Of a DNA stretch of 30,410 nucleotides, positions 1-9,012 are shown in pieces (within the stretch, counting starts at the first letter, position 1; each line of letters starts with the position of its first letter). The stretch lies in contig JBBQZO010000050.1 in the NCBI GenBank assembly GCA_038207625.1, forward strand, positions 1-30,410, written 5' to 3'. A program made the position numbers and the translations under genes. The stretch comes from JBBQZO01 sp038207625. GTDB lineage: Bacteria; Pseudomonadota; Gammaproteobacteria; Burkholderiales; Burkholderiaceae_D. The notes below the pieces were generated by a model, which had not been told where the DNA came from, searched no databases, and saw only the letters and a list, made by a program, of their open reading frames with translations.

Positions 1-1
1 G

Positions 2-169
2 CACGATCGCTTTGCTGTTCCGCCTGGGCAGCACCAGTCCATGGCGGCCATGCTTCCAGCAGCCCGAGCGCGCGGGCCAAGGCAGCGCGATGCCGACTTG
101 TATCGCGCCTTGCAAGAGCGCTCGTTCCATAATGTCACCGGCGCCGCGTTGCCATGTCCGCGCCGCTGA
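2..169 (+). CDS. 3' end of an upstream gene (partial, possibly the XrtA-associated ATPase)
   Basis: Frame 2 is open from the left edge to a TGA at 167-169 and encodes about 55 residues ending in LPCPRR. It overlaps the start of the deacetylase at 154 by 16 bases, as expected for the last bases of the preceding gene in a tightly packed operon. No domain can be recognised in this tail. In related exosortase A clusters the gene just upstream of this deacetylase is usually an ExeA-like AAA ATPase, so that is the best contextual guess, but the sequence does not show it. Frame 1 is closed by a stop at 130-132, and frame 3 is also open here, so the frame choice is not certain. Confidence 0.35.
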   Translation, partial: HDRFAVPPGQHQSMAAMLPAARARGPRQRDADLYRALQERSFHNVTGAALPCPRR

Positions 170-1002
170 TCCGCAACGCCATGACGATCGACGTGGAGGA
201 CTATTTTCAAGTCTCCGCGTTCGCGCCACACGTGGCGCGCCGACGCTGGGACGCGATCGACTGCCGCGTTGAGGCCAACATCGAGCGCATTCTCGGCCTG
301 CTGGCACAGACCGACACCCACGCAACCTTCTTCACGCTTGGCTGGATCGCCAGGCGCTATCCGGCCATGGTGAAGCGCATCGTTGCCGGCGGCCACGAAT
401 TGGCCAGTCACGGCTATGCACACATGCGCGCCACCGACCAGAGCCGCGCGCAATTCCGGCGTGACATCGGGCGCAGCCGCTGCCTGTTGGAGGACATCGG
501 CGGCACCGCCGTCGTCGGCTACCGCGCCCCCAGCTTTTCTATCGGTCGCGGCAACCTGTGGGCACTGGACACGCTCTATCACGCCGGCTATCGCTACAGT
601 TCCAGCATTTACCCTATCGCCCATGATCACTATGGCATGGCGGAGGCGCCCCGCTTCGCACATTACCCAAATGGTGCACACGGCATCCTCGAACTGCCGA
701 TCAGCACCGTTCGTCTGCTAAATCGCAATTTCCCAGCCGGCGGAGGCGGTTATTTCCGGCTGTATCCCTATCGGCTGTCGCGCTGGTGCTTGCGACATAT
801 CAATTTTCACGAACGCCAGGCTGGCATATTCTATTTTCATCCTTGGGAAATCGATCCCGACCAGCCCCGCCTTGCAGGTATCCCGATGAAGACCCGTTTT
901 CGGCACTACCTCAACTTGGGCCAGATGCACGCACGGATCGACGCGCTCACGCGCGATTTCACGTGGGACCGTATCGACCGCGTGTTTGCGGTGCCCGCAT
1001 GA
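154..1002 (+). CDS. XrtA-associated polysaccharide deacetylase (CE4 family)
   Basis: This 282-residue protein has the NodB/CE4 fold of the exosortase A-associated deacetylase family (recalled as TIGR03006). The N-terminal TIDVEDYFQV (residues 11-20) supplies the metal/catalytic acids, D13 with E15-D16. The SHGYAH segment gives H86 and H90 as the metal-binding His pair, RAPSF (124-128) is motif 3, and the late FYFHPWEID contains the C-terminal His. It is expected to remove N- or O-acetyl groups from the exopolysaccharide. No signal peptide is evident, so the acting compartment is unclear. The ATG at 154 is chosen because family members begin a few residues before the VEDYFQV block. Its stop overlaps the ATG of the FemAB gene (ATGA, 999-1002). 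Confidence 0.9.
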   Translation: MSAPLIRNAMTIDVEDYFQVSAFAPHVARRRWDAIDCRVEANIERILGLLAQTDTHATFFTLGWIARRYPAMVKRIVAGGHELASHGYAHMRATDQSRAQFRRDIGRSRCLLEDIGGTAVVGYRAPSFSIGRGNLWALDTLYHAGYRYSSSIYPIAHDHYGMAEAPRFAHYPNGAHGILELPISTVRLLNRNFPAGGGGYFRLYPYRLSRWCLRHINFHERQAGIFYFHPWEIDPDQPRLAGIPMKTRFRHYLNLGQMHARIDALTRDFTWDRIDRVFAVPA

Positions 1003-2048
1003 ATACGCCGGTGCGCGCATCCGCGCTGAGCGTGCATACACTGGACGCGGCCGGGCACGGGCGTTGGGATGCGTTCGTCGCCGCCTGCCCGCAGGCGAGC
1101 TTTTTTCACCGCGCTGGCTGGCAGACGGTGCTTGAGCGCGCTTTCGGGCATCCCACCTGGTTCATGTATGCGCAGCAGGATGGGCGCATCGAGGCGGTGC
1201 TGCCGTTGGCCGAAATCAAAAGCCGGCTGTTCGGACATTCGCTCAGTGCCTTGCCATTTTGCGTGCAAGGCGGCGTGGCCGGCGACAATCCAGTCGCCCG
1301 TGCCGCGCTCGACCAAGCCGCTCAAGCGCTGGCCGCCAAGCTCGGTGTCGACCACCTCGAATACCGGCATCGCGAAGCGCAGCACCCCGACTGGCCAGCC
1401 AGCCTGCGCTATGCCACGTTTCGCAAGCCCTTATCGGCGGAGGTCGAGCAAAACCTGCTGGCAATTCCCCGCAAGCAACGTGCAATGATACGAAAAGGCA
1501 TCAGTGCATCCCTTACCAGCGTCGTCGACAACGACCTGGATCGCTTCTACCACGCCTATGCGAGCAGTGTCCATCGACTGGGCACGCCAGTATTCGGACG
1601 TCGCTATTTCGCCACGCTCCAGCAAGTGTTCGGCGACGACTGCGAGCTGATGTCGGTGCGTCATGGCCACAACACCGTATGCGCCGTACTCAGTTTCTAT
1701 TTCCGTGGCGACGTGCTGCCCTACTACGGTGGTGGTGGCGATGCCGCGCGCCGCCTGGCAGGTAACGATTTCATGTATTGGGAACTGATGCGGCGCGCTT
1801 GCGAGCGTGGTTGCACCGGCTTCGATTTCGGGCGCAGCAAACTGGGCACCGGCTCGTTCGACTTCAAGAAGAACTGGGGCTTCGAAGCGCAGCCACTGCG
1901 CTACGAGTATCAGTTGCACCGCGCCGTTGCGGTGCCCGACAATTCGCCGCTCAATCCCAAATTCCGCCTGTTCATTCGGCTCTGGCGCGCCCTGCCGCTG
2001 GCCGTCGCGAACCGCTTGGGCCCCCACATTGTGCGCAACCTCGGATAA
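999..2048 (+). CDS. XrtA-associated FemAB-like acyltransferase
   Basis: The protein has 349 residues, starting at the ATG that overlaps the previous stop; this start keeps the usual family length and discards an in-frame upstream extension lying within the deacetylase gene. It resembles the FemAB/GNAT-fold proteins of exosortase A loci (recalled as TIGR03019): an N-terminal half around FFHRAGWQTVLERAFGH, then a central block with RKQRAMIRKG (about residues 160-170) and a C-terminal GNDFMYWELMRRACERG...FDFGRSK...FKKNWGF block typical of the fold. FemAB enzymes transfer amino acids from aminoacyl-tRNA to peptidoglycan side chains. Here the acceptor is probably a sugar of the exopolysaccharide or its precursor, which is inference. 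Cytoplasmic; no membrane segments seen. It lies 4 bases upstream of the next gene. Confidence 0.88.
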   Translation: MNTPVRASALSVHTLDAAGHGRWDAFVAACPQASFFHRAGWQTVLERAFGHPTWFMYAQQDGRIEAVLPLAEIKSRLFGHSLSALPFCVQGGVAGDNPVARAALDQAAQALAAKLGVDHLEYRHREAQHPDWPASLRYATFRKPLSAEVEQNLLAIPRKQRAMIRKGISASLTSVVDNDLDRFYHAYASSVHRLGTPVFGRRYFATLQQVFGDDCELMSVRHGHNTVCAVLSFYFRGDVLPYYGGGGDAARRLAGNDFMYWELMRRACERGCTGFDFGRSKLGTGSFDFKKNWGFEAQPLRYEYQLHRAVAVPDNSPLNPKFRLFIRLWRALPLAVANRLGPHIVRNLG

Positions 2049-2052
2049 AACC

Positions 2053-3276
2053 ATGCCCGATTTGCTCTTGCTCACGCATCGCATTCCCTACCCGCCCAAC
2101 AAGGGTGACAAGCTGCGCTCCTACCATCTGCTGAAATTTCTCAGCGCGCGCTACCGGGTCCACCTAGGCTGTTTCATTGATGATCGGGCCGATGTCAAGC
2201 ACATCGGAAAGGTGAAATCGTTCTGCTACGAAACCTGTTTCATCGAGCAGAGCCGCCCGCTGACGCGTCTGCTCAGCTTGCGCGGGCTGCTCACCGGAGA
2301 AGCGCTCAGCCTGCCCTACTACCGCGACGGACGCATGCGCGAGTGGGTCAGTTATTTGCTGCGCACCCGCAAGGTCGAAGCTGCACTGGCGTTCTCGTCG
2401 CCGATGGCGCAATACCTGGGTGCATGCCACGGCATGCAGCGTGTCATCGATTTCGTCGATGTCGACTCAGAAAAATGGCGCCAGTATGGCGCCACTGCGC
2501 GCTGGCCGTGGTCGATGATCTACCGACGCGAGGCCGCACGCCTGCTCACCTACGAGCGCGCCACCGCGCTCTCGTCGGATCACGCCACCTTCGTCTCCGA
2601 CGCCGAGGCGATCCTGTTTCAACGCCTTGCTCCCGAATCGCATGCCCGGATCGCGTCGTTCAACAATGGCGTCGATGCTGACTATTTCTCGCCCCACATC
2701 GTGCACCGAAATCCGTATGGCGCGCACTTGCGGGTCATTGTGTTCACCGGCGCCATGGACTACTGGCCGAACATCGACGCGGCCACGTGGTTCGCGCGCG
2801 AAGTGTTCGCCCCGCTGCACGCACAAACACCGTCGCTGCGTTTTTACGTTGTCGGCCAACACCCCTCGGCCCAGGTTAGCGCGCTCGAGCGCATCGCCGG
2901 CGTGGTGGTCACCGGCTCTGTGCCGGATGTGCGGCCATATCTCGCGCACGCAGCGCTCGCGGTGGCGCCACTGCGCTTGGCGCGCGGCATCCAGAACAAG
3001 GTGCTCGAGGCAATGTCGATGCAAAAGACGGTTGTATGCTCGCCCCAAGCGCTCGAAGGCATCGACGCCCTGGTAGGCAGCGAGGTGCTGGTGGCAAGCG
3101 AGAGTGCCGACTTCCAGCACCAGATTCGCCATCTGCTCGATACCGGCATCGACAGCACCGTCGGAATGGCTGCGCGTGCCCGCGTGCTGCAAAGCTACAA
3201 CTGGCAACGCAATCTGGCGCGTGTGGCGGCGCTGCTCACGCCCTGCGCGCCGCTCGGCCAGACGGATCGGCCATGA
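2053..3276 (+). CDS. Glycosyltransferase, XrtA-associated stp1 type (GT4-like)
   Basis: This is a 407-residue GT-B-fold glycosyltransferase of the exosortase A-associated sugar transferase family recalled as TIGR03087. The N-terminal LLTHRIPYPPNKGDKLRSYH block (residues 4-23) is characteristic, with PPNKGDK in the expected donor/acceptor loop. The C-terminal half has VFTGAMDYWPNIDA, then APLRLARGIQNKVLEAMSM, a variant of the nucleotide-sugar binding region with E in LEAM. It would add one sugar of the lipid-linked repeat unit at the cytoplasmic face of the inner membrane; donor and acceptor cannot be read from sequence. The ATG at 2053 gives the family N-terminus; a longer in-frame extension overlaps the FemAB gene and is rejected. 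Its TGA overlaps the exosortase ATG. Confidence 0.88.
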   Translation: MPDLLLLTHRIPYPPNKGDKLRSYHLLKFLSARYRVHLGCFIDDRADVKHIGKVKSFCYETCFIEQSRPLTRLLSLRGLLTGEALSLPYYRDGRMREWVSYLLRTRKVEAALAFSSPMAQYLGACHGMQRVIDFVDVDSEKWRQYGATARWPWSMIYRREAARLLTYERATALSSDHATFVSDAEAILFQRLAPESHARIASFNNGVDADYFSPHIVHRNPYGAHLRVIVFTGAMDYWPNIDAATWFAREVFAPLHAQTPSLRFYVVGQHPSAQVSALERIAGVVVTGSVPDVRPYLAHAALAVAPLRLARGIQNKVLEAMSMQKTVVCSPQALEGIDALVGSEVLVASESADFQHQIRHLLDTGIDSTVGMAARARVLQSYNWQRNLARVAALLTPCAPLGQTDRP

Positions 3277-4859
3277 CAGCGCCGCGCATGCGCGATGCGC
3301 CGTTGCGGCGCGACACCGGTCCGCCTGCCGTCGCATCGGCGCGCGGGCAGCTTAACGGCGCGCTGACCGGCGCCACTGTCGCGCTGATCCTGCTGATCTA
3401 CCACGACACGTTGCTGTCGATGGTGGGGATCTGGGCGCGCTCGCAAACCTTCGCGCACGGTTTCGTGATCTTTCCAATCAGTCTGTGGCTGATCTGGTCG
3501 CAGCGTACGGTCCTGCTCGCCATACCGCAAACGGCCAGCGTCAGTGCGCTCGTTGCGCTAGCGCTGGCCGGGGCGCTGTGGCTGCTCGCTACGCTGGCCA
3601 ACGTCCAGGTGCTGGCGCAATATGCGTTGGTGGCGATGATTCCGGCCAGCGTCTGCGCCATCCTCGGTACCCGCCTGGCCGGCGCCATCGCATTCCCGCT
3701 CGGGTATCTGCTGCTGGCCGTGCCCAGCGGCGAGATCCTGATTGCCCCCTTGATTGACTTTACTGCTCGTTTCACCGTCGCGGCACTGCAACTGGTCGGT
3801 GTGCCCGTGTATCGCGACAACAATGTGTTCAGTATTCCGAGCGGCAACTGGTCCGTGGTCGAAGCGTGCAGCGGTTTGCGCTACCTGATCGCATCATTTA
3901 CTCTTGGCACGCTGTACGCCTACCGCACCTATCGCACGCTGGCGCGGCGTATGCTGTTTGTCGCCGTCGCACTGTTGCTACCGGTGCTGGCGAACGGCGT
4001 ACGCGCCTTCCTGATCGTGCTGATCGGCCACTGGAGCGAGATGCGCATCGCCACCGGAATCGACCATTTGGTCTACGGCTGGGCGTTCTTCGGCGCGGTG
4101 CTACTGCTGCTGTTTTGGCTAGGCCAGCGCTGGCGCGAGCTGCCCGAGCCTGCCCGATGCGAGCAGGTCGTCCGGGCATCACCGGCCAGCATACCGGCAA
4201 TCGGGAGCGGGCGCGCCAGTGCGTTTGCCTGCGTCCTGATTGCCCTGCTTTGGCCCGCGCTAGCCGCACGCGCCCGCGTCAGCAGCGCGCCCGGCACCAG
4301 CGCGGCGCCAATCGCGATCCACCTCAATGGCATTTCCGCCAACTGGCGCAGTGTCGACACACCGGACTACCCCTGGCTGCGGCGCCACCGGCATGCCCAC
4401 GCCAGCGTTATCGGCAGTTACGCGCGCGCCGCCAGCGTTATCACTGTCCAGATCGCCCACTATCGCCAGCAGCAACGCGACGCCGAACTGCTCGACTGGG
4501 AAAACGGACTCGACGTTCACTTGGCGCCCCATGCCAGCGCCGGTCCGTCAACGACGCGCACCATCACCTTAGGTCCAACCAGCCTGTCGGTGCGGCAAAC
4601 CGTGCTCCCCGACGTCGCCGGCAACGTGCTGGTGTGGGTTTGGTTCCGCCAGTCTGGCGTCGACACCAGCAGCGCACTGCGCGTAAAACTGCTGCTGGCC
4701 AGCAGCAAACTGCTGGGCTACCCGGACGACGGCGTCGAGATGTGCGTCGCCACGCCGATCGACGAGCAGCCTGAACATGCCGCTGTCGTCCTGAGCGAAT
4801 TTCTTGCAGCTAACTATGCTGCCATATTGCGCGGGGTACATGATGTCAGCAACGACTGA
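3273..4859 (+). CDS. xrtA: Exosortase A fused to an EpsI domain
   Basis: This 528-residue inner-membrane protein combines two exosortase-system domains. Residues about 30-295 form the multi-pass exosortase/EpsH domain with the three conserved catalytic positions: C199 in VVEACSGLRY, R244 in ANGVRAF and H265 in GIDHLVYGW. After a linker and another hydrophobic segment (about 311-330), residues about 345-515 match the EpsI-type domain, with ISANWRSVD near its start and QIAHYRQQQRDAELLDWEN further on. Exosortase A is thought to cleave PEP-CTERM sorting signals on proteins sent to the outer surface; EpsI is needed for exopolysaccharide production but has no assigned reaction. The ATG at 3273 overlaps the preceding stop. 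The one reading frame is unbroken, so this is a real fusion rather than two adjacent genes. Confidence 0.95.
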   Translation: MTAPRMRDAPLRRDTGPPAVASARGQLNGALTGATVALILLIYHDTLLSMVGIWARSQTFAHGFVIFPISLWLIWSQRTVLLAIPQTASVSALVALALAGALWLLATLANVQVLAQYALVAMIPASVCAILGTRLAGAIAFPLGYLLLAVPSGEILIAPLIDFTARFTVAALQLVGVPVYRDNNVFSIPSGNWSVVEACSGLRYLIASFTLGTLYAYRTYRTLARRMLFVAVALLLPVLANGVRAFLIVLIGHWSEMRIATGIDHLVYGWAFFGAVLLLLFWLGQRWRELPEPARCEQVVRASPASIPAIGSGRASAFACVLIALLWPALAARARVSSAPGTSAAPIAIHLNGISANWRSVDTPDYPWLRRHRHAHASVIGSYARAASVITVQIAHYRQQQRDAELLDWENGLDVHLAPHASAGPSTTRTITLGPTSLSVRQTVLPDVAGNVLVWVWFRQSGVDTSSALRVKLLLASSKLLGYPDDGVEMCVATPIDEQPEHAAVVLSEFLAANYAAILRGVHDVSND

Positions 4860-6015
4860 GCGCGACGAACCGGCGCGCGCCCCACTGGTGGTCCACCTAA
4901 TCCACCAGCTCGACATCGGCGGGCTCGAAAACGGTTTGATCAACCTGATTAACAATACGCCGCCCGAACGCTATCGGCACGCGATCGTGTGCCTGACCGA
5001 CTACACCAATATCCACTCGCGCATCAAAACCTCGGGCGTGGAAATCATCAGCCTGAACAAGCGCGCAGGCAAGGATTTCGGCCACTACCTGCGTCTGTTT
5101 CGCATCCTGCGTCGGCTTCACCCGGACTTGATCCACACCCGCAACCTGGGCGGCATAGAAGGCCAACTGGTCGCTGCGCTGGCCGGCATCAAGTTACGCG
5201 TACACGGCGAACACGGGCGCGACATGTCCGATTTGCGCCGCAACCCTTTGCGCTACCGCCTGCTACGACGCGTACTGCGTCCACTAGTGGGACACTTCAT
5301 CGCCGTCAGCCGCGACCTCGAACGTTGGCTGATCGATAGCGTCGGCGCCCTGCCCAACCGTGTCTCGCAAATTGTCAACGGCGTCGACAGTGTGCAATTC
5401 CATCCTCGCCTCGGTCCAGCCGCCTTGGTTGGCCCGCCGGGCTTCATGTGCGACGATGCCTTCGTGATCGGCAGCGTGGGGCGCATGGTCGAGATCAAGG
5501 ACTTCGCCACACTGGTGCGCGCCTTCCTGCGTCTGGTCGCGCACCCGGGTGCCGACCGGCGCCGCCTGCGCCTGCTGATTATTGGCGATGGCCCCTGCCG
5601 CGCCGAGTGTCTGACGCTGCTGGCCAATGCCGGCGCCGCCCACCTCGCCTGGCTGCCCGGCGCGCGCACCGACATCGCCCAGCTGATGCGCGCAATGGAC
5701 CTGTTTGTGCTGCCGTCACTTTCTGAAGGGAGCTCCAACACCATTCTTGAGGCGATGGCCAGCGGCTTGCCGGTGATCGCCACAGCAGTTGGCGGAAACG
5801 CCGAACTGGTGCAGCCGGGCCTGACCGGCCTGCTGGTCCCGCCTGCCACCCCCGAGGTGCTGGCCTCGGCCATCCTCGATTACAGCCGCTTCCCCGAAAT
5901 GGGCCAACGCCACGGCATCCGTGCGCGCAGCCGCGTGATCGCGCGCCACAGCCTGCCGGCGATGGCGCGCGGCTACCTCGCCGTCTACGATGCCTTGTCC
6001 GGTCCGGGCCACTAA
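4843..6015 (+). CDS. Glycosyltransferase, XrtA-associated stp2 type (GT4)
   Basis: The protein (390 residues) is a GT4-family, GT-B-fold glycosyltransferase of the second exosortase A-associated sugar transferase family (recalled as TIGR03088). The N-terminal VVHLIHQLDIGGLENGLINL carries the glycine-rich acceptor loop. The C-terminal half has IGSVGRMVEIKDF and SEGSSNTILEAMASGLPVI, which contains the E-x7-E retaining-GT signature. It would transfer a sugar onto the growing lipid-linked repeat unit in the cytoplasm. Two adjacent in-frame ATGs lie at 4840 and 4843; a GGGG at 4833-4836 is better spaced for 4843, so that one is used. The start overlaps the end of xrtA by 17 bases, which suggests coupled translation. 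Confidence 0.9.
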   Translation: MSATTERDEPARAPLVVHLIHQLDIGGLENGLINLINNTPPERYRHAIVCLTDYTNIHSRIKTSGVEIISLNKRAGKDFGHYLRLFRILRRLHPDLIHTRNLGGIEGQLVAALAGIKLRVHGEHGRDMSDLRRNPLRYRLLRRVLRPLVGHFIAVSRDLERWLIDSVGALPNRVSQIVNGVDSVQFHPRLGPAALVGPPGFMCDDAFVIGSVGRMVEIKDFATLVRAFLRLVAHPGADRRRLRLLIIGDGPCRAECLTLLANAGAAHLAWLPGARTDIAQLMRAMDLFVLPSLSEGSSNTILEAMASGLPVIATAVGGNAELVQPGLTGLLVPPATPEVLASAILDYSRFPEMGQRHGIRARSRVIARHSLPAMARGYLAVYDALSGPGH

Positions 6016-6030
6016 GCAAGAGGAGACACT

Positions 6031-7953
6031 ATGTGCGGGATAGTCGGACTGTTCGACCTGCAGGGCCGGCGCGACATCGACGCGACGCTTCTTGCGCGCA
6101 TGAACCAAAGCCAGCAACACCGCGGGCCGGACGCTGGCGCGCTGCATCGGGAAGCAGGCGTGGGCCTGGGGCACCGGCGCCTTTCAATCATCGACCTGGC
6201 CAGCGGCCAGCAGCCCTTGTTTAATGAGGACCACAGCGTGGTGGTGGTCTATAACGGCGAGATCTACAATTTCAAGGCGCTGGCAGCGGAGCTGCAACAC
6301 TATGGTCATCGCTTTCGCACCCACTGCGACACCGAGGTCATTGTGCACGCCTGGGAGCAATGGGGCGAGCGCTGCGTCACGCATTTTCGCGGCATGTTCG
6401 CTTTTGCACTGTGGGACCGTGGGCAACAGACGCTGTTTCTGGCGCGCGACCGACTAGGTGTCAAGCCGCTGCATTATGCGATGCTGCCCGATGGATATTT
6501 TGCCTTCGGCTCCGAGCTCAAATCGTTGCTGCAGCATCCCGCTTTCGGACGCGCGCTCGATCCGCAGGCTGTGGACGACTACTTCGCCTACGGCTACGTG
6601 CCAGAACCGCGCACCATCTTCGCGCAGGCCCGCAAACTGGCCCCCGGCCACACGCTGTGCCTGCGGCGCGGCACGGCGCCGGCCAGCCCGCGCCAGTACT
6701 GGGACGTCCCGTTCACGCCGACCCCGCTGGGCAGCGAACAGCAGGCTGGCGACGAGCTGATGGCGCGCCTGCGCGAGGCGGTCTCGATACGCCTCCTTGC
6801 CGATGTGCCGCTCGGGGCATTTCTGTCCGGCGGGGTCGATTCAAGCGCGGTGGTGGCGCTGATGTCCGAGCTGATGCATGAGCCCGTCAACACCTGCTCG
6901 ATCTCGTTTGGCGATGCGCGCTTCGACGAGGCGCCATTCGCGCGCCAAGTAGCCGAACAGTTTCACACCGTCCACCACAGCGAGCGCGTTGCCGACAACC
7001 AGTGCGGCCTGATCGAGCAGCTGGCGCAGGTGTACGACGAGCCGTTCGCCGATAGTTCCGCGCTGCCCACCTATCAACTGTGTCAACTGGCGCGCATGCG
7101 CGTGACGGTGGCCTTGTCGGGCGACGGTGGCGACGAGAATCTGGCCGGATACCGACGCTACCGCTGGCATCTGCGCGAGGAGCGCCTGCGCGCGCTGCTG
7201 CCGCTGGGCGTGCGCAGGCGGATGTTCGGCCTGCTGGGACGCAGCTGGCCAAAAGCGGACTGGGCACCGCGGCCGCTGCGTGCCAAGAGCACCTTTGAGG
7301 CACTCGCGCGCGACACCGTGGAAGCCTATTTCCACGCCGTCACGGTGATGGACGACACGCTGCGTGGCGCACTGTTCAGTCGCGCTTTCCGGCGCGAACT
7401 GGGCGGCTATCAGGCGATCGACGTGGTGCGCCAGCACGCTGCGCGCTGTCCCAGCGCCGACCCGCTGGCACTGATCCAATACCTCGACCTGAAAACCTAC
7501 CTGCCGGGCGACATCCTGACGAAGGTCGACCGCGCCAGCATGGCGCACGGCCTCGAGGTGCGCGTCCCTTTGCTGGACCACGAACTGGTCGAGTGGATCT
7601 CCGGGCTGCCGTCCGACCTGAAGCTGCGCAACGGCGAGGGCAAATACCTGTTCAAGAAAGCGCTCGCCGCGCGCCTGCCGCGCACCATCCTGTACCGGGA
7701 AAAAATGGGCTTCGCGGTCCCGCTGGCAAGTTGGTTCCGCACCAGCGTACATGGTCAGCTATGCCGTGCGCTGCGCGGCGGCGTGTTGGCCGATAGCGGC
7801 TACTTCGACATGGGGCAGGTGGAAAACCTGCTCGTCGCGCACACCAGCGGTCGACGCGACTATAGCGCCGCGCTGTGGAGCCTGATGATGTTCGAGGCCT
7901 TCCTGCGCCAACTGCAGGAGCGATCGGACGCGCCGCTGGACCAGGCCGCGTAG
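6031..7953 (+). CDS. XrtA-associated asparagine synthase-type amidotransferase (glutamine-dependent)
   Basis: This 640-residue protein has the AsnB architecture. The N-terminal class II glutaminase domain begins MCGIVGLF, so Cys2 is the nucleophile, and GHRRLSIIDL and VVYNGEIYNF provide the glutamine-binding residues. The synthetase domain has the ATP pyrophosphatase loop SGGVDSS (residues 266-272), SGDGGDENLAGY, and a late KVDRASMAHGLEVRVPLLD block. It matches the exosortase A-associated amidotransferase family (recalled as TIGR03108). It probably amidates a carboxylated sugar or other acid in the exopolysaccharide pathway rather than free aspartate; the substrate is inferred from context. 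A strong AGAGGAGA-like ribosome binding site lies just before the ATG, 15 bases after the preceding stop. Both catalytic halves look intact, unlike the second homologue at 20371-22221. Confidence 0.93.
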   Translation: MCGIVGLFDLQGRRDIDATLLARMNQSQQHRGPDAGALHREAGVGLGHRRLSIIDLASGQQPLFNEDHSVVVVYNGEIYNFKALAAELQHYGHRFRTHCDTEVIVHAWEQWGERCVTHFRGMFAFALWDRGQQTLFLARDRLGVKPLHYAMLPDGYFAFGSELKSLLQHPAFGRALDPQAVDDYFAYGYVPEPRTIFAQARKLAPGHTLCLRRGTAPASPRQYWDVPFTPTPLGSEQQAGDELMARLREAVSIRLLADVPLGAFLSGGVDSSAVVALMSELMHEPVNTCSISFGDARFDEAPFARQVAEQFHTVHHSERVADNQCGLIEQLAQVYDEPFADSSALPTYQLCQLARMRVTVALSGDGGDENLAGYRRYRWHLREERLRALLPLGVRRRMFGLLGRSWPKADWAPRPLRAKSTFEALARDTVEAYFHAVTVMDDTLRGALFSRAFRRELGGYQAIDVVRQHAARCPSADPLALIQYLDLKTYLPGDILTKVDRASMAHGLEVRVPLLDHELVEWISGLPSDLKLRNGEGKYLFKKALAARLPRTILYREKMGFAVPLASWFRTSVHGQLCRALRGGVLADSGYFDMGQVENLLVAHTSGRRDYSAALWSLMMFEAFLRQLQERSDAPLDQAA

Positions 7954-7959
7954 TACGGC

Positions 7960-8937
7960 ATGCTCAAGGTATTCATCACCGTCGATACCGAGCTGTGGCC
8001 CAATGATCGTCACTGGCCGCGCCAGCGTCTGGCGCCCGGCAAGACCGACTTCGGCGCCGAACTGGCGCGCGACATCGACGGTCACACCACGCAGGGCAGC
8101 TTCGGCCTGCCATATCAGATTGCCACCTTCGCCCGCTACGGACTGAAGGCCACCTATTTTGTCGAAGCGCTGTTCGCCGGCCGGGTCGGCGCTGCACCGC
8201 TGCATGCGATCGTGCGCCAGGTGCAGGACGCCGGCCACGAGGTACAGCTTCACCTGCACACCGAGTGGCTGGGCGACCTGACCGATCCCGCACTGCCCGG
8301 CGCGCACCGCCAGTTCATGCGCCAGTTCACGCTGCAACAACAAAGCGCCCTGATTCGCGCCGGCATGGACACATTGCATGCCGCCGGCGTGCCGGCCTTG
8401 CACGCATTTCGCGCCGGCAGTTACGGCGCCAACCTCGATACCTTGCGCGCGTTGGCCAAGAACGGTATCGCAATCGACAGCAGCTACAATCCTGGCCTGC
8501 AACGTGACTGGCCGCGCGCGCCGATGTTGCATCAGGCGCGCCGCATGGAAGGTGTGCTGGAGCTGCCAATTTCCTCGTTCCGCGACTTTCCCGGCCATGT
8601 ACGCCCGACCCAATTGTGCGCCTGTTCCAGCGATGAGATGCAACACGCGCTATGGGCTGCCGCTGCAGCAGGCTGGTATTCCTTCGTCGTGGTACTGCAC
8701 AGCTTCGAGCTATTGAAACAGCGCGACAGCCGCGCCGCGCCGGACCGCCTGACGATCTCCCGTTTTGAACAATTGTGCGCCTTTCTAGCGCGCCATCCAG
8801 AGCACTTTGAAACTTGCCTGTTCTCCCAAATCGATCCACAGGCGGTGCCGAACATCCCGCATGCCCAAGCGCTGCGCTCGAGCCTGACACGCACACTGCG
8901 CCGGGTCGGCGAACAGGCATTGGCGCGCTTGCCCTAG
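7960..8937 (+). CDS. Polysaccharide deacetylase-like protein
   Basis: This 325-residue protein starts MLKVFITVDTELWPND, which resembles CE4 motif 1 (D9, E11), followed by the barrel strand LKATYFVEALF (62-72). GHEVQLHLHTEW (residues 92-103) supplies His93, His98 and His100 in the position of the metal-binding motif 2, and AFRAGSYGAN corresponds to motif 3. LELPISSFRDFPG and VVVLHSFELL fit the later strands. It is only distantly like the first deacetylase and has no signal peptide. It may deacetylate another sugar or act on a lipid-linked intermediate; the substrate is unknown. It starts 6 bases after the amidotransferase stop, so it is cotranscribed. The 75 bases after its stop hold a short inverted repeat before the next gene. 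Confidence 0.8.
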   Translation: MLKVFITVDTELWPNDRHWPRQRLAPGKTDFGAELARDIDGHTTQGSFGLPYQIATFARYGLKATYFVEALFAGRVGAAPLHAIVRQVQDAGHEVQLHLHTEWLGDLTDPALPGAHRQFMRQFTLQQQSALIRAGMDTLHAAGVPALHAFRAGSYGANLDTLRALAKNGIAIDSSYNPGLQRDWPRAPMLHQARRMEGVLELPISSFRDFPGHVRPTQLCACSSDEMQHALWAAAAAGWYSFVVVLHSFELLKQRDSRAAPDRLTISRFEQLCAFLARHPEHFETCLFSQIDPQAVPNIPHAQALRSSLTRTLRRVGEQALARLP

Positions 8938-8971
8938 CGGTCGACACTTGATCGCGCGCAAAGGGCGACCG
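8938..8971. repeat. Short inverted repeat in an intergenic gap
   Basis: The arms CGGTCG (8938-8943) and CGACCG (8966-8971) are perfectly complementary and separated by 22 bases, directly after the TAG of the deacetylase-like gene. There is no T-run after it, so it is a weak candidate for an mRNA hairpin between two genes of one operon rather than a terminator. The 75-base gap (8938-9012) is the longest break in the first plus-strand operon. Confidence 0.25.
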
Positions 8972-9012
8972 GCAATTCTTCCTGATGATATGAAAGATCC
9001 GGCTACCTGGCC

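Noticed and set aside
2467..3336. 289-residue minus-strand open frame
   Set aside because: Antisense to the stp1-type glycosyltransferase; long shadow frames are expected in GC-rich DNA and the product has no domain.
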